Source of the DNA: Hemerocallis citrina
Taxonomy: Eukaryota > Streptophyta > Magnoliopsida > Asparagales > Asphodelaceae
Direction: 5' to 3'
Length of the DNA stretch: 64,000 nt
Assembly: GCA_017893485.1 (NCBI GenBank)
Contig: CM030367.1
Coordinates: 138,698,388 to 138,762,387, forward strand
Shown here: positions 1-10,938 of the stretch, one piece after another
Layout of the letters: each line of letters starts with the position of its first letter
How positions within the stretch are numbered: position 1 is the first letter of the stretch
The notes under the pieces: generated by a model
The model's database searches: none
What the model was told of the DNA's origin: nothing
What the model saw: only the letters and a program-made list of their open reading frames with translations
Position numbers and translations under genes: made by a program

Positions 1-27
1 TTTGCTGACGTAACTGGTGTTTTGCAG

Positions 28-1954
28 GTCCCAACAAACCAAAATGTGCCTAGTACTTCGTCGCCTACCCCTCCTTCATCTACGGTTCCGCTTGTTGGTC
101 CAGGTCCACTCGACCCCAGTCTTCTAACTTGTCAGTCGCACCATCGCTCCAGAGATGTGTGGGAGGGGGATTCGAAAGAGTGTACCTTCCGTGGGGGGCA
201 TCCTCTCCCTATGCACCCACGGATTCACCAAATACTACGGGATTGCGGCCTATATGGCATCGCACTGATGAGCGGCATCAAGTGCGATCGGCCTCTACTG
301 ACAGCACTCCTGGAGAGATGGCGTCCTGAGACCCATAGTTTCCACTTGACAGCTGGGGAGATGACTGTTACGTTGCAGGACGTTTCAGTCATCACAGGCC
401 TCCCGGTAGATGGGCAGGCGGTGACCGGTTCCATGGACTTCAACGCGGCATACTTAGTAGAAGAATACCTAGGCGTCCAAGTGGAGACAGGTGCAGTAGT
501 TGGGAAACAAATTCGTCTGAAGTGGTTGAAGGAAAAATTTAAAGATAAATTGACAGATGATTCGACCGAAGAGGAGGTCCAGATGTACTGCAGGGCGTAC
601 ATCCTTACTCTATTTGGAGGGGTACTATTCTCTAACTCAAGTGGTCATTCCGTTCCCCTCATGTACCTCCCGCTTATTGCCGACCTTGGACGAGTCGGCC
701 AGTATAGTTGGGGTAGCGCCGCCCTAGCAGCCCTCTACAGGAGTTTGTGCCTGTGTGCCCTCGGGTCCGTGCAGATGAATGGCCCGATGATTTTGCTTCA
801 AGTGTGGAGCTGGGAGCGTATCCATGTTGGGCGTCCCGTAGTTAAAAAACAATCACCCAGCTGGATCAACCTCCCTGAAGACCCGTACATGCTTCCTCCT
901 CTAGGTGTGTACTGGTCGGGTAACCTAACTTGGACTGCCAACCCGAACAGATGCCTGACCTACTACCGTGATGAGTTGGACAGGTTGGCAGACAACTGCG
1001 TTGTATGGATGCCCTACACGGAGGAGCGTCTAGCACGATTACCGCCCAGTGCCTTGTATAGGCGAGACCTTTGGCTGACCAAAGCACCGCTCATTAACTT
1101 CAGCACTGTCGAGTTGTATTTTGTTAGCAGAGTACTACGGCAGTTTGGTCTCCAGCAGTCGATACCAGTAGCTGTGCCCTTCAATGCTGATCTCCATAAA
1201 ATTACCGGAATGGGTCGTACGCCAGGTCACAATTGGGCGGAAAGCTTCTCCACCTATGTCGAGAGATGGAACCTCCAAAGATTTGATGAAATAATCCGCG
1301 ACATTCCTCCATTCCAATTAGCAGACCACGCGAACTACATGAATTGGTATCGGAGGATGACAAGGCGGTACATCTCTCCGACAGGACCGACTCCAGCCGG
1401 TGTGGTGATGCCTATACGTCGACCGGCGGCAGAACCGGTAGATGTGCACTCCATGCATTTGCCGATGTTTCAACCGAAGGCGTCGGCTCTTCGCACGATT
1501 GTAAGTTTTATCGAAATTTATAAGTCTTTTATTTTTGTTTGAACTCTAACTACAAAAAACAATATATTATATTTTGTAGATGGCCCAGACTTGGAGTATG
1601 GGCAGGAAATGTGCAGCGGTATTGAGTAGCAACGTGGCCGATGCGGTGAAGGACTTCGCACGCGAAATGCTGACATCCTGTCGAGCTCAGGCCGATGCTG
1701 TGGGGGAGGGGGCGACCTTGGATGCAATCTTAAACACTCCCGCACATCGGACTAATACACGCCAAAGACGATTCAAGAAAGTCGCAAGTAAACCACCGCG
1801 TCGTACCGTTGTTGAAGAAGCAGAGGAGGAGCAAGTAGAGGAGGAGGAGCAAGTAGAGGAGGGCGACCCATTAGAGGGTTTGACACAGTTGACTCCAGAG
1901 CCCCGAGCGAAGAGACAAAGAAAACGAAATGTGATTTTTACACCAGATCCGTGA
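28..1954 (+). CDS. Plant mobile domain (PMD) protein carried by MULE copy 1, 5'-partial
   Basis: Two exons are visible: 28-1500 and 1580-1954. The window opens inside intron 1, whose acceptor (gttttgcag|gtccc) puts the exon start at 28. Intron 2 has donor gtaagt at 1501 and acceptor ttttgtag at 1579, and joins in frame. The protein shows the aminotransferase-like plant mobile domain of the MAIN/MAIL1 family, with motifs IHQILRDCGLYGIA, ERWRPETHSFHLT and VITGLPVDG near its start. The last exon gives an acidic, Glu-rich and basic C-terminal tail. In Arabidopsis, PMD proteins MAIN and MAIL1 act in transposon silencing and genome stability, and the TE-borne PMD forms are known from MULEs and gypsy elements. 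Exon 1, seen in copy 2, encodes an RG-rich N-terminus. No stop interrupts the visible frame. A role in the element's mobility or in countering silencing is inference. Confidence 0.85.
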
Positions 1955-2325
1955 TATTGATGTTTGTTTTGTAGTTGAATGTTGTATTCTGTTTAGTGAA
2001 ATATTGTAAATAACTTTTGAATAGTTCTTTGAATGAGATTCGAATTTTAGAATGGGGTGTGTGCGTAGTGTGTTCTTGATTGTTTTAGTTTTCTTCTTGT
2101 TTTGTTGGGAAGCTACAATCTATTTTGTTTTTGTTTGCGTGTTGTTGTTGAGAATATAGATTGATTAAAACTGATTTTGGTGGTGATATTGATGGTGGAG
2201 ATGATGGTGGGGATGATGGTGGGGATGATGATGGATTGTGGTATATGTGAGTTGATGTTGTCGTGTAATTATATCACCGAGATGGTGGAGATGTGAGATG
2301 CCCTCAACCTGTCACTACATACAGA
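1955..2325. other. 3' flank of PMD gene, low-complexity GAT/GGT stretch
   Basis: No coding potential is seen. The first part is the likely 3' UTR of the PMD gene. About 2180-2232 is a short imperfect repeat of gatgatggtggg, followed by unique sequence leading into the palindrome array. Confidence 0.5.
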
Positions 2326-2993
2326 GCTAGACTCGCTTTCTCAGAAAGCGAGTCTGGCTTAAATGACCCCGCTTTCTGAGAAAGCGAGTCTTGGATCTGT
2401 TTCTTTAAAAAGTTACAGATCCAAGACTCGCTTTCTCAGAAAGCGAGTCTAGTACTTTCACCCACGGGGTTTGGAAACGCGACTGTTAAACCAGAGAATT
2501 TTGATTCTCTGGTTTTCTACAGAGCAAAGACACGCTTTCTCAGAAAGCGCGCTGTTTAACACCAGACTCGCTTTCTGAGAAAGCGAGTCTTCGTTCTGTA
2601 ACTTTTTAAAGAAACAGATCCAAGACTCGCTTTCTCAGAAAGCGAGTCTAGTACTTTCACCCACGGGCTTTGGAAACGCGACTGTTAAACCAGAGAATTT
2701 TGATTCTCTGGTTTTCTACAGAGCAAAGACACGCTTTCTCAGAAAGCGCGCTGTTTAACACCAGACTCGCTTTCTGAGAAAGCGAGTCTTCGTTCTGTAA
2801 CCTTTTGAAGAAACAGATCCAAGACTCGCTTTCTCAGAAAGCGAGTCTAATACTTACACCCACGGGCTTTGGAAACGCGACTGTTAAACCAGAGAATTTT
2901 GATTCTCTGGTTTTCTACAGAGCAAAGACACGCTTTCTCAGAAAGCGCGCTGTTTAACACCAGACTCGCTTTCTGAGAAAGCGAGTCTTTGCC
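2326..2993. repeat. Central palindrome array with three 199-bp tandem units
   Basis: Palindromes with arms actcgctttct / agaaagcgagt recur throughout. A 199-bp unit is repeated about three times: the marker gattctctgg starts near 2503, 2702 and 2901. Each unit carries two agcgagtc-type palindromes, one variant ending in agcgcg, and a separate perfect stem-loop (ccagagaat / attctctgg, 4-nt loop). The array lies between the converging PMD and transposase genes. The same palindrome core makes up the element's terminal regions. It is neither coding nor CRISPR-like, because the repeats are self-complementary and lack unique spacers. Confidence 0.9.
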
Positions 2994-3161
2994 TGTATTG
3001 ATGTTTTTTACTTTTAAGGGATTTTAATTCACACAGTAACAAACACAAACGAACATCAACAACAAAAATAACGAATCAAACACAATAAAACATCATCGTT
3101 AGCGTCAACATAATACAGTACAAAAACAAAGTACAAGTTAATAATTACAAGCACACAATAT

Positions 3162-5846
3162 CTAAGTTTGCTGAGTTCCACTATTAGTGCATCGTCGCTT
3201 ATTGTGTCCTTGTAAACCACACTTTGAACATCTCATCCCCGTACCACGACTTGACCTATCTCTCACATCCATGTCATTGCGGAATCTAGTAGTTCTAGGC
3301 CTGCCCTTCCTTTTACGTCGCAAAGTGGCATCGGGTACTAGTCTTGGTCCATTAATAATAGGCCAATATGCTGGATCTAGTATAGGCTGAAACACTGGAC
3401 CGTATGTTTGTGCTAATGAAGCAACGGTGTAAAATTTATCAACGAGATGCTTGTGATCTATTGCACGATATGCACAAGCCGCCAGTACATGAGAACATGG
3501 GATATGGTATAGATGAAATTTCATACATGTGCACGTCTTCGTTCCCAAATTCACAGTGTGCAAGTTCCCACCCTTCCTTTCTCCACCCACCATGCGTATA
3601 CCCGTTCTCACGGAAAAAATTCCTGGTTGATGATGGAACATTGTCACCCCATGTCCATTAGCTCTCTCACGGCGACTATCAAGCTTTTCATGTACTTTTC
3701 GAGAAAAAATCCTCCCTTCGGATAAAAGTTGAGTTGCTTCTTGTCGGCGAGTAGTAAAATAATTGTTCAGACGTTCGAAGATCGTCTCAACAATCGCTGT
3801 CACTGGCAAACTACGGACTCCTTTCAAGACTGAGTTGAACACTTCTGACAAGTTCGTAGTCATTATTCCGTATCTGCGACCTTCATCTGCATAAAGTGCC
3901 CATTTCTCAACCGGCTTCTCTTTTAACCAATTAGCCGCTTCCACATTTACGTTCTCAAGCTCAGCAAGTTTGGCCATGAACTTCTTGGGTTGGTGTTCAC
4001 ACGCTATTATTTTCGCCTTATTACGCAATGCCTTACTACCAAATTTAGTAAAGAAATTTGTAGCAAAATGGCGCATACAATAACGGTGATACCCACTTGG
4101 TTCGTTCCAAGCTCCATTTTGTAACTCCATAGCATGCATTATACCAGCGTGACGATCGGAAATAACACACAACTCAGTGCGATCGGTGACATAATGTCGG
4201 ATGCAACTCATGAACCATGTCCACGTATTTATACTCTCTCCATCAACCAATGCAAATGCAAACGGAAATAAACAATCATTCGCGTCTGGGGAAACAGCAA
4301 TTAGCAAGCAACCCTTGTACTTACCGTACAAGTGAGTTCCGTCAACACTGATCACCGGTCTGCAGGACTTGAAACCTTGAATTGAAGGACCAAATGCCCA
4401 GAATACACCCTTGAATATTTCCTCGTCAGGACCAGACGGATACTTATCCCAGTGAACAACGGTTCCTGTATTTGCAGCTTGAATTGCTGTGAGTAGAGCA
4501 GGCAGCTTTGTGTATGCTTCTTCGAAAGTACCATACAACCTCTCGATCGCTTTTTGTTTTGCTCGCCAAGCTTTCTTATAGGAAATCTGGTAATTATATT
4601 GTATCTTAACAATCTCAATAATTGACCTCGGCGATAAAGCGGTATCTTTTTTCACCACATCAACAATCAGATTACAAACAATATTGTAATCAATTTTAAG
4701 GTGATCTTGATTGAGCGTTGGATTCGTACAAGTGTGTGGCCCAACTATCTTCTTCACCACAAAATTCGTCCCGCCTTTTGGAACCATCGCTCGTAATCTC
4801 CAAGGGCAGCCAACATCACTTACTCCGGGGGGCCCTTGCACGATCTCCTCAATGGTACGTTTTCTAGGTGCCATTTTGCATTTAACAGTGTACAGTGACG
4901 GTGTAGATTTCAAAGTTACAAATTCACGATGTTTTTTGATAGAATACAACTTCACTGCCTGTTGAATCGACTTCTTACTTATAAACTCCTGTCCAACGTA
5001 CAATTCGTCTACATTGGACGAACCAGACGACTCTTGTGGAACTAGGTTTACTCTAGCACCTTCAGCCATTTCCTCAGTAACATGACCGTCAACATTGCCG
5101 TAGCTATAAGTACCTCTAGCTTCACTAGAACTGTTGTTCGTGGGATTTACATCTGCACCACTGTCAACATCTTCATCATCGTCTACGTCATCAGTGTCAC
5201 CACTATCAACATCTTCATCGTCTGTTTCTTCATCTTCTTCATCATCTTCTAATAAGCTGTTGTTACAGACTGCATTTTCAAAGAGCTCAAACATGCTGTT
5301 ATTTGGAACAGAGTCAGGAACCGGGCTAGGTTGGCGTGGCGGCTCAACATTTACAGAACCCGGAATTGGAGCATGGGCGAAGGTGTTTTCTTGTGAGGGC
5401 GTTGGATTTGGTTGTGATGATTGATCGGGGGTAGGCCTCGACTCCTGTGTAGGTACTACCCGTATGAAGCTTGCACTGGGGATATCATGTGGCTGAGCAT
5501 TCACAACTCGAATTTGCTGAATATATAACTCTAATACAGACCAAGCACAATTGGGATCAAATGTCCTAGCAATCAATGACTTCAGCGCATTATCAGTAGG
5601 TACGGGCACTGTCATAAAATACTGACCATCTCCTCTTCCTGCTGAGTATCGAGCTAAAATTTTCACATTCCATTCATTCCTATCCCAATTAGTAACTTCA
5701 TAGATTTTCCCAACTAGTTCTTCAAATGTAATGGTACGGGGTACCCAAACTATTTCCGGTTCTAAATGACTATAAGAGCAACCAATCTTTGGATCACGAA
5801 TTATTTCACCACCAAAATATAACCAAATAGGAATCTCCAAATCCAT
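3162..5846 (-). CDS. MuDR-type MULE transposase, intact, 894 aa
   Basis: Catalyses excision and insertion of the MULE. Domain order from the N-terminus: a PB1-like region (about 1-110); an acidic low-complexity stretch (about 195-235); the MuDR DNA-binding region (about 280-375, with KCKM, GCPWRLRA and PHTC matching a WRKY/GCM1-type zinc site); and the MULE DDE domain. The catalytic candidates are D502 (in ISVDGTH), D564 (in VISDRHAG) and E668 (in NLSEVFN), spaced as in the family. A SWIM zinc finger follows (about 770-787, CTCMKF...CSHV), then a C-terminal CCHC knuckle (about 871-886, CSKCGLQGHNKRRC). No stop or frameshift is present. The ATG opens MDLEIPIWLYFGG, and copy 2 starts at the equivalent point. 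The gene converges on the PMD gene across the palindrome array. Confidence 0.93.
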   Translation of the reverse strand: MDLEIPIWLYFGGEIIRDPKIGCSYSHLEPEIVWVPRTITFEELVGKIYEVTNWDRNEWNVKILARYSAGRGDGQYFMTVPVPTDNALKSLIARTFDPNCAWSVLELYIQQIRVVNAQPHDIPSASFIRVVPTQESRPTPDQSSQPNPTPSQENTFAHAPIPGSVNVEPPRQPSPVPDSVPNNSMFELFENAVCNNSLLEDDEEDEETDDEDVDSGDTDDVDDDEDVDSGADVNPTNNSSSEARGTYSYGNVDGHVTEEMAEGARVNLVPQESSGSSNVDELYVGQEFISKKSIQQAVKLYSIKKHREFVTLKSTPSLYTVKCKMAPRKRTIEEIVQGPPGVSDVGCPWRLRAMVPKGGTNFVVKKIVGPHTCTNPTLNQDHLKIDYNIVCNLIVDVVKKDTALSPRSIIEIVKIQYNYQISYKKAWRAKQKAIERLYGTFEEAYTKLPALLTAIQAANTGTVVHWDKYPSGPDEEIFKGVFWAFGPSIQGFKSCRPVISVDGTHLYGKYKGCLLIAVSPDANDCLFPFAFALVDGESINTWTWFMSCIRHYVTDRTELCVISDRHAGIMHAMELQNGAWNEPSGYHRYCMRHFATNFFTKFGSKALRNKAKIIACEHQPKKFMAKLAELENVNVEAANWLKEKPVEKWALYADEGRRYGIMTTNLSEVFNSVLKGVRSLPVTAIVETIFERLNNYFTTRRQEATQLLSEGRIFSRKVHEKLDSRRERANGHGVTMFHHQPGIFSVRTGIRMVGGERKGGNLHTVNLGTKTCTCMKFHLYHIPCSHVLAACAYRAIDHKHLVDKFYTVASLAQTYGPVFQPILDPAYWPIINGPRLVPDATLRRKRKGRPRTTRFRNDMDVRDRSSRGTGMRCSKCGLQGHNKRRCTNSGTQQT

Positions 5847-6173
5847 ACCTACGTTAATTTATACCAATAATCGAGTTATTATCAACCCATAAAGAAAACC
5901 TATTTAAATTAACAAAATAATGGGGAAATAAACAACATACCTTCACAATAAAGTTGCTTCCCTTTTGAAGTATACCCAAATTCCAACAAATTAAACCTCT
6001 AACGGAAGATGGGTTTAAGTTGTCCAAAGCAATTTTGTGGGTAATTCAACAAAATATGAGGGTATTTTGAAGAATTTGAGATGAGAGATGGGTTAGGGTT
6101 TCGCGAACGAAGAGGAAGAGAAAGAATAGAGAGAAGAAGTGAGATCTGTTTTGGGGGCGGGGGTTTAAGTCCC
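5847..6173. promoter_or_regulatory. 5' leader/promoter region of transposase, copy 1
   Basis: About 330 bp lie between the transposase ATG and the palindromic terminal region. It matches 7804-8152 of copy 2 in opposite orientation. The stretch just inside the terminal repeat could encode a 5' UTR. No clear TATA box was placed, and the region is otherwise featureless. Confidence 0.4.
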
Positions 6174-6490
6174 AATCGACACTCGCTTTTTGAAAAAGCG
6201 AGTGTGGTATAATTACCCCCGCTTTTTCAAAAAGCGAGTGTTGGTCTGCAAAGAAGCCCAAGACTCGCTTTTGGAAAAAGCGAGTTTGGTACAAACTATC
6301 CCGCTTTTTCCAAAAGCGAGTCTCAGGTTTCCAATTTTCTGAAACCCAAGACTCGCTTTTTGAAAAAGCGCGAGGGTTTGTACCAAACCCGCTTTCTCAA
6401 AAAGCGAGTAGGGCGTTTGTGGAAATAAAAAAAAAAAGAGGTCGTTTGTGGCAATACTTTTGCAAAAAGGGTCAATTTGGGAAAAAATTC
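6174..6490. repeat. Terminal inverted repeat of MULE copy 1 (transposase side)
   Basis: Six palindromes with arms of the type actcgcttttt / aaaaagcgagt occupy about 6181-6410. They are followed by a T/A-rich segment and the terminus gggtcaatttgggaaaaaat + tc. The arrangement mirrors 7492-7805 and about 14855-15167 of copy 2. MULEs normally have long terminal inverted repeats, so this fits the family. Confidence 0.88.
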
Positions 6491-7163
6491 AAGAGTATAC
6501 ATATTGTAGCCAAGCTCATTTATACGAATCTCTGGAAACACTATATATATATATAGAGAGAGAGAGAGTAAAAAGGATATGAGCAACTTGCTCTTTTAGT
6601 AAATGAGCAATTGATTATGTGGCGCATGCATGTAATACATTGGACAACTAACCCTTTTAAAGATTTCTCAATTACATGTTTGCCACATTCTCAATTGTTT
6701 ATTTACAAAATGAGCAAGTTGCTCATACCCCTTATTTTTTTATTTTTATATATATATATATACAGAAACATGGACTTATTATATATATATATATATACAG
6801 AAACATGGACTTTTATTTATAATTAATTATTGTCATACTATTCAAACTTCAACTACATAATTAATGATTTATTGTTTACATGACCTTTTATATGCTCTAT
6901 CGTTCTGAAGACATACCCCAGGACAAAGCTAGTATATATATATATATATTATATTATGTATCCATTGTAAACTAGGTTCCCTATGCTGTCTAGATATGAA
7001 GAATCTGCGCATGTGCAGGATTACATGGGACGGGGCATGTAGGGTAGTAGCAGGATTCTTCTTTTAACATGCATGAACCTATGAGTCACAAGCTCTGACA
7101 TTTAGATAAACCAAGCACCAATTCACAGCTATGCGATATGGAAAATCACCGCATCAAAGCTCA
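6491..7163. other. Inter-element spacer, AT-rich with TA microsatellites
   Basis: No gene is seen. (TA)n runs lie near 6541-6560, 6746-6763, 6780-6798 and 6932-6950, the first followed by (GA)n. The segment ggacaaagctagt at about 6922-6934 resembles a Helitron-type CTAG-T end. It shares gtcttcagaacg, on the opposite strand, with 45990-46001. Confidence 0.45.
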
Positions 7164-7460
7164 TCTCTATATAATGGGAGAGTTGAGTTGCCACCCCGTG
7201 CGTTTGCACGTGCAACTTCAACTCTCCCATTTTTCACTTAAAATATTTTTTAATTGACACGTGCCATACACGAAAAGCATATATATTTTTTATTTTAAAA
7301 TTTTTAAATTACCACACACTGCATGTTTACATCTGAGTTATTACTTTAAATTTTTAACACGTGCTTCGTACGTCACATCCAACTCTTGACAAGTGCCTCA
7401 CACGTGCTATATTATATTAATTTAAAAAGTATTTATTAAAACGTGCAACGCACGTGCTAA
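7164..7460 (+). mobile_element. Possible non-autonomous Helitron fragment
   Basis: It starts tctctatataatggg after an A. Near the start is an inverted repeat (gggagagttgagttgc / gcaacttcaactctccc) around ccccgtgcgtttgcacgtgc. The 3' end carries a short hairpin (acgtgcaacgcacgt) followed by ctaa, as in plant Helitrons (5' TC, 3' hairpin, CTRR). The base after the 3' end is A rather than the expected T, so the exact boundary is uncertain. Confidence 0.45.
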
Positions 7461-7482
7461 ATACAAGTATACATATAGCTAA

Positions 7483-7491
7483 CTCTAAACA
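7483..7491. repeat. 9-bp target site duplication, left (MULE copy 2)
   Basis: ctctaaaca, identical to 15168-15176 on the other side of the element. Nine bp is the usual MULE duplication length. Confidence 0.95.
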
Positions 7492-7805
7492 GAATTTTTT
7501 CCCAAAATGACCCTTTTTTGAAAGTTTTTCCAACCGACCTGTTTTTTTTTTAATTATTCCCTAAACGCCCCACTCGCTTTTTGAAAAAGCGAGTGTAGTA
7601 TAATCTCACACGCTTTTTCAAAAAGCGGGTCTTAGGTTTCAGAAAATTAGAAACCTAAGACTCGCTTTTTGAAAAACCGTGAAGGATTATACCACACTCG
7701 CTTTTTCAAAAAGCGAGTCTTGGCCTTTTTTGCCCAGCAACACTCGCTTTTTGAAAAAGCGGGGGGAATTATCCCACACTCGCTTTTTCAAAAAGCGAGT
7801 GTCGT
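7492..7805. repeat. Left terminal inverted repeat of MULE copy 2
   Basis: About 80 bp of A/T-rich terminal sequence is followed by six palindromes (near 7571, 7608, 7661, 7695, 7742 and 7778) with arms actcgcttttt / aaaaagcgagt. Successive palindromes alternate between ttgaa and ttcaa centres, as in the matching repeat of copy 1. Confidence 0.9.
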
Positions 7806-8152
7806 TTGGGACTTAAACCCCCACCCCCAAACAGATCTCACTTTCTTTCTCCTTCTTCCTCCTCCTCTTCTAACTCCGAAACCCTAACCCATCTCTCATC
7901 TCAAATTCGTCAAAGTACCACCGAAATTTGTGGATTAACCAAAAATCTTGCTTTGAAAACCTTAAACCCATCTTCCGATAGAGCTTAAAATTTTGGAATT
8001 TGGGTATACTTGAAGAGGAAAGCAACTTCAACTATTTGACCCAAATAATCTTGCGAAGGTATGATGTTTATTGCCCTATTATTTTATTAATTTCATTAGG
8101 TTTTGTTTATGGGTAGATAATAACTCGCTTATTGGTATAAATTAACGTAGGT

Positions 8153-10772
8153 ATGGATTTGGAGATTTCTATTTGGTTATACTTTGGTGGTGAAATAATT
8201 CGTGATCCAAAAATTGGTTGTTGTTATAGTGTGTTGGATCCGGAAATAGTTTGGGTACCTCGTACCATTACATTTGAAGAAGTGGTTGAGAAAATATATG
8301 AAGTTACTAATTGGGATAGGAATCAATGGAATGTGAAAATTTTAGCTCGATACGCAGCAAGAAGAGGAAATGGTCAGTATTTTATGACAGTGCCCGTATC
8401 TACTGATAATGCTATGAAGTCAATGATTGCTAGGACATTTGAGCCCAATTGTTCTTAGTCTGCATTAGAGTTATATATTCAACAAATTCAAATTTTGAAT
8501 GCTCAGCCACATGACATTTCTAGTTCAAGCTTCGTAAGAGTGGTGCCTACACAACAGCTGTGGTCTAATCCTGCTCAATCTTCACAACCAAATCCAGTGT
8601 CCTCACAAGAGAACACCTTTACAAATACAACAAATCCGGTTCCTGACTATATTCCAAATGACATTGTATTTGAACTCTTTTAAAATGCAGTTTGTAACAA
8701 CAACTTATTAGACGATGATGAAGAAGAGGAAGAAACAGACGATGAAGATAATGATAGTGTTGAAAATGATGACGGAGACGAAGATGATGATGTAGCAAAT
8801 GTAAATCCTACGAACAACAGTTCTAATGAAGTCAGAGCTACTTATAGCTACGCCAATGTTGATGCTCATGTTACCGAGGAGATGGCTCAAGGTGCCAGAG
8901 TACACCCAGTTGCACAAGAGTCGTCCAGTTCATCCCATGTAGACGAACTGTACGTTGGACAGGAGTTTGTAAGTAAGGAGTCCATTCAACAAGCTGTGAA
9001 GTTGTTTTCTATAAAAAAAACATCGTGAATTCGTAACTTTAAAATCTACACCGTCACTGTACACTGTTAAATGCAAAATGGCACCTAGAAAACGTACCAT
9101 TGAGGAGGTTGTACAAGGTCCCCCCAGAGTAAGTGATGTTGGCTGCCCTTGGAGATTACGAGCAATGGTTCCAAAAGGCGGGACGAATTTTGTGGTGAAG
9201 AAGATAGTTGGGCTTCATACTTGTACGAATCCCATGTTGAATCAAAATCACCGTAAAATTGATTGCAATTTTGTTTGTAATCTGATTGTTGATGTGGTGA
9301 AGAAGGATACTGGTTTAACACCGAGGTCAATTATTGAGATTGTGAAATTAGAATATAATTATCAGATTTCGTATAAGAAAGCTTGGCTAGCAAAACAAAA
9401 GGCGATTGAGAGATTGTATGGTACCTTCGAAGAAGCATACACGAAGCTGCCTTTTCTACTCACAGCAATTCAAGTAGCAAATACAGGCACCGTTGTTCAC
9501 TGGGACAAATATAAGTCAAGTCCTAGCGAGGAAACATTCAAAGGAGTATTTTGGGCATTTGGTCCTTCGATTGAAGGTTTCAAGTCTTGCAGACCAGTTA
9601 TCAGTGTTGACGGAACTCACTTGTACGGTAAGTACAAGGGTTGCTTGCTAATTATTGTTTTTCTAGATGCCAATGATTGCTTATTTTCTTTTGCATTTGC
9701 ATTGGTTGATGGGGAGAGTATAAATACCTGGACATGGTTCATGAGTTGCATCTGATATTATGTCACCGATCGCACTGAGTTGTGTGTTATCTCTGATCGT
9801 CATGCTGGTATAATGTCTGCTATGGATTTATAAAATGGAGCTTGGAACGAACCTAATGCTTATCACCATTATTGTATGCATTATTTTGCTACAAATTTCT
9901 TTAGTAAATTTGATAGCAAGGCATTGCGGAAAAAGGCCAAAATTATAGTGTGTCAAAGCCAACCCAAAAAGTTCATGGCCAAACATGCTGAACTTGAAAC
10001 CGTCAATGTCGAAGCGGCTAATTGGTTGAAAGAGAAGCCGGTTGAGAAATGGGCACTTTATGCAGATGAAGGTCGAAGATACGGCATAATGACTACGAAC
10101 CTGTCAGAATGTTTCAATTCAGTCTTGAAAGGCGTCCGTAGTTTGCCAGTAACTGCGATAGTTGAGACGATCTTCTTACGTCTGAACTCTTATTTTATTA
10201 ATCGTCGACAGGAAGCCAGTGAACTTTTATCTGAAGGGACAATTTTTGCTCGAAGAGTACATGAACTGCTCGATAGTCGCCTTGAGAGAGCAAACGGACA
10301 CGAGGTTACAATTTTCCATCATCAACCGGGAGTTTTTTCCGTGAGAACGGGTATACGCATGGTAAGTGGAGAAAGAAAGGGTGAGAACTTGCACACTGTG
10401 AATTTGGGAATGAAAACATGCACATGTATGAAATTTTATCTATACCATATTCCTTGTTCTCATGTACTGGCAGCTTGTGCATATCGTGCAATCGAACACA
10501 AGCATCTGGTTGATAAATTTTGCCATGTAACTTCATTAGCACAAACATACGCTCCCGTGTTTAATCCTATTCTAGATCCAGCATATTGACCTATTATTGA
10601 TGGACCAAAACTCGTACCGAATGCTAGTTTGCGGCCTAGATCTACCAGAATCCGCAATGACATGGATGTGAGAGATAGGTCAGGTCATGGTACAGGGATG
10701 AAATGTTCAAAATGTGGTTTGCAAGGACACAATAAGCGGCGATGCACTAATAGTGGAACTCAAAACAATTAA
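8153..10772 (+). pseudogene. MULE transposase pseudogene (copy 2)
   Basis: It is homologous over its whole length to the intact transposase of copy 1 and begins MDLEISIWLYFGG. Lesions seen are: stops after 8455 (about residue 101) and at 8681-8683; an extra A in the run near 9010 that shifts the frame; a stop after WFMSCI at 9753-9755; another stop near 9831; a stop at 10587-10589; and a short deletion in the basic segment before the C-terminal knuckle. The first catalytic Asp region (SVDGTHLYGKYKG, near 9607), ISDRHAG, the SWIM finger and the CCHC knuckle remain readable. Translation ends at the taa at 10770. It cannot make a full transposase. Confidence 0.92.
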
Positions 10773-10938
10773 CTATTGTATGCTTGTACTTTTTAATTTG
10801 GACTTTGTAATTGTACTAAATTATGAAGAAAGAGATTACAAAGTTTTATTTTGAAAATTTGTTTGTATCAATTGTTGATATAGTGTGATTGTAGCGTTAT
10901 GAGTATTGTAATATAATATAAAGATTACATTACCCTAG
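10773..10938. other. 3' flank of transposase pseudogene
   Basis: AT-rich 3' UTR-like sequence without a gene, running into the palindrome array. Confidence 0.4.

Larger units (their letters stand above)
1..6490 (-). mobile_element. Mutator-like element (MULE) copy 1, left part outside window
   Basis: The element carries a PMD gene on the plus strand and a MuDR-type transposase on the minus strand, converging on a central palindrome array. Its transposase-side terminus ends at 6490 with gggtcaatttgggaaaaaat + tc, the same terminal sequence as both ends of copy 2 (7492-15167). The flanking 9 bp (aagagtata, 6491-6499) would be the target duplication, but the other end is off the window. The transposase frame is intact and the visible PMD exons are open, so this copy could be autonomous. 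Strand is given as that of the transposase. By comparison with copy 2, about 1.1 to 1.2 kb is missing on the left. Confidence 0.88.

Noticed and set aside
2326..2993. Regular short repeats suggesting a CRISPR array
   Set aside because: The repeats are self-complementary and variably spaced, the spacers are themselves repeated, and the setting is a plant MULE.
5134..5424. Ser-rich plus-strand frame within the transposase
   Set aside because: It is the complement of the Asp/Glu-rich linker of the intact transposase.
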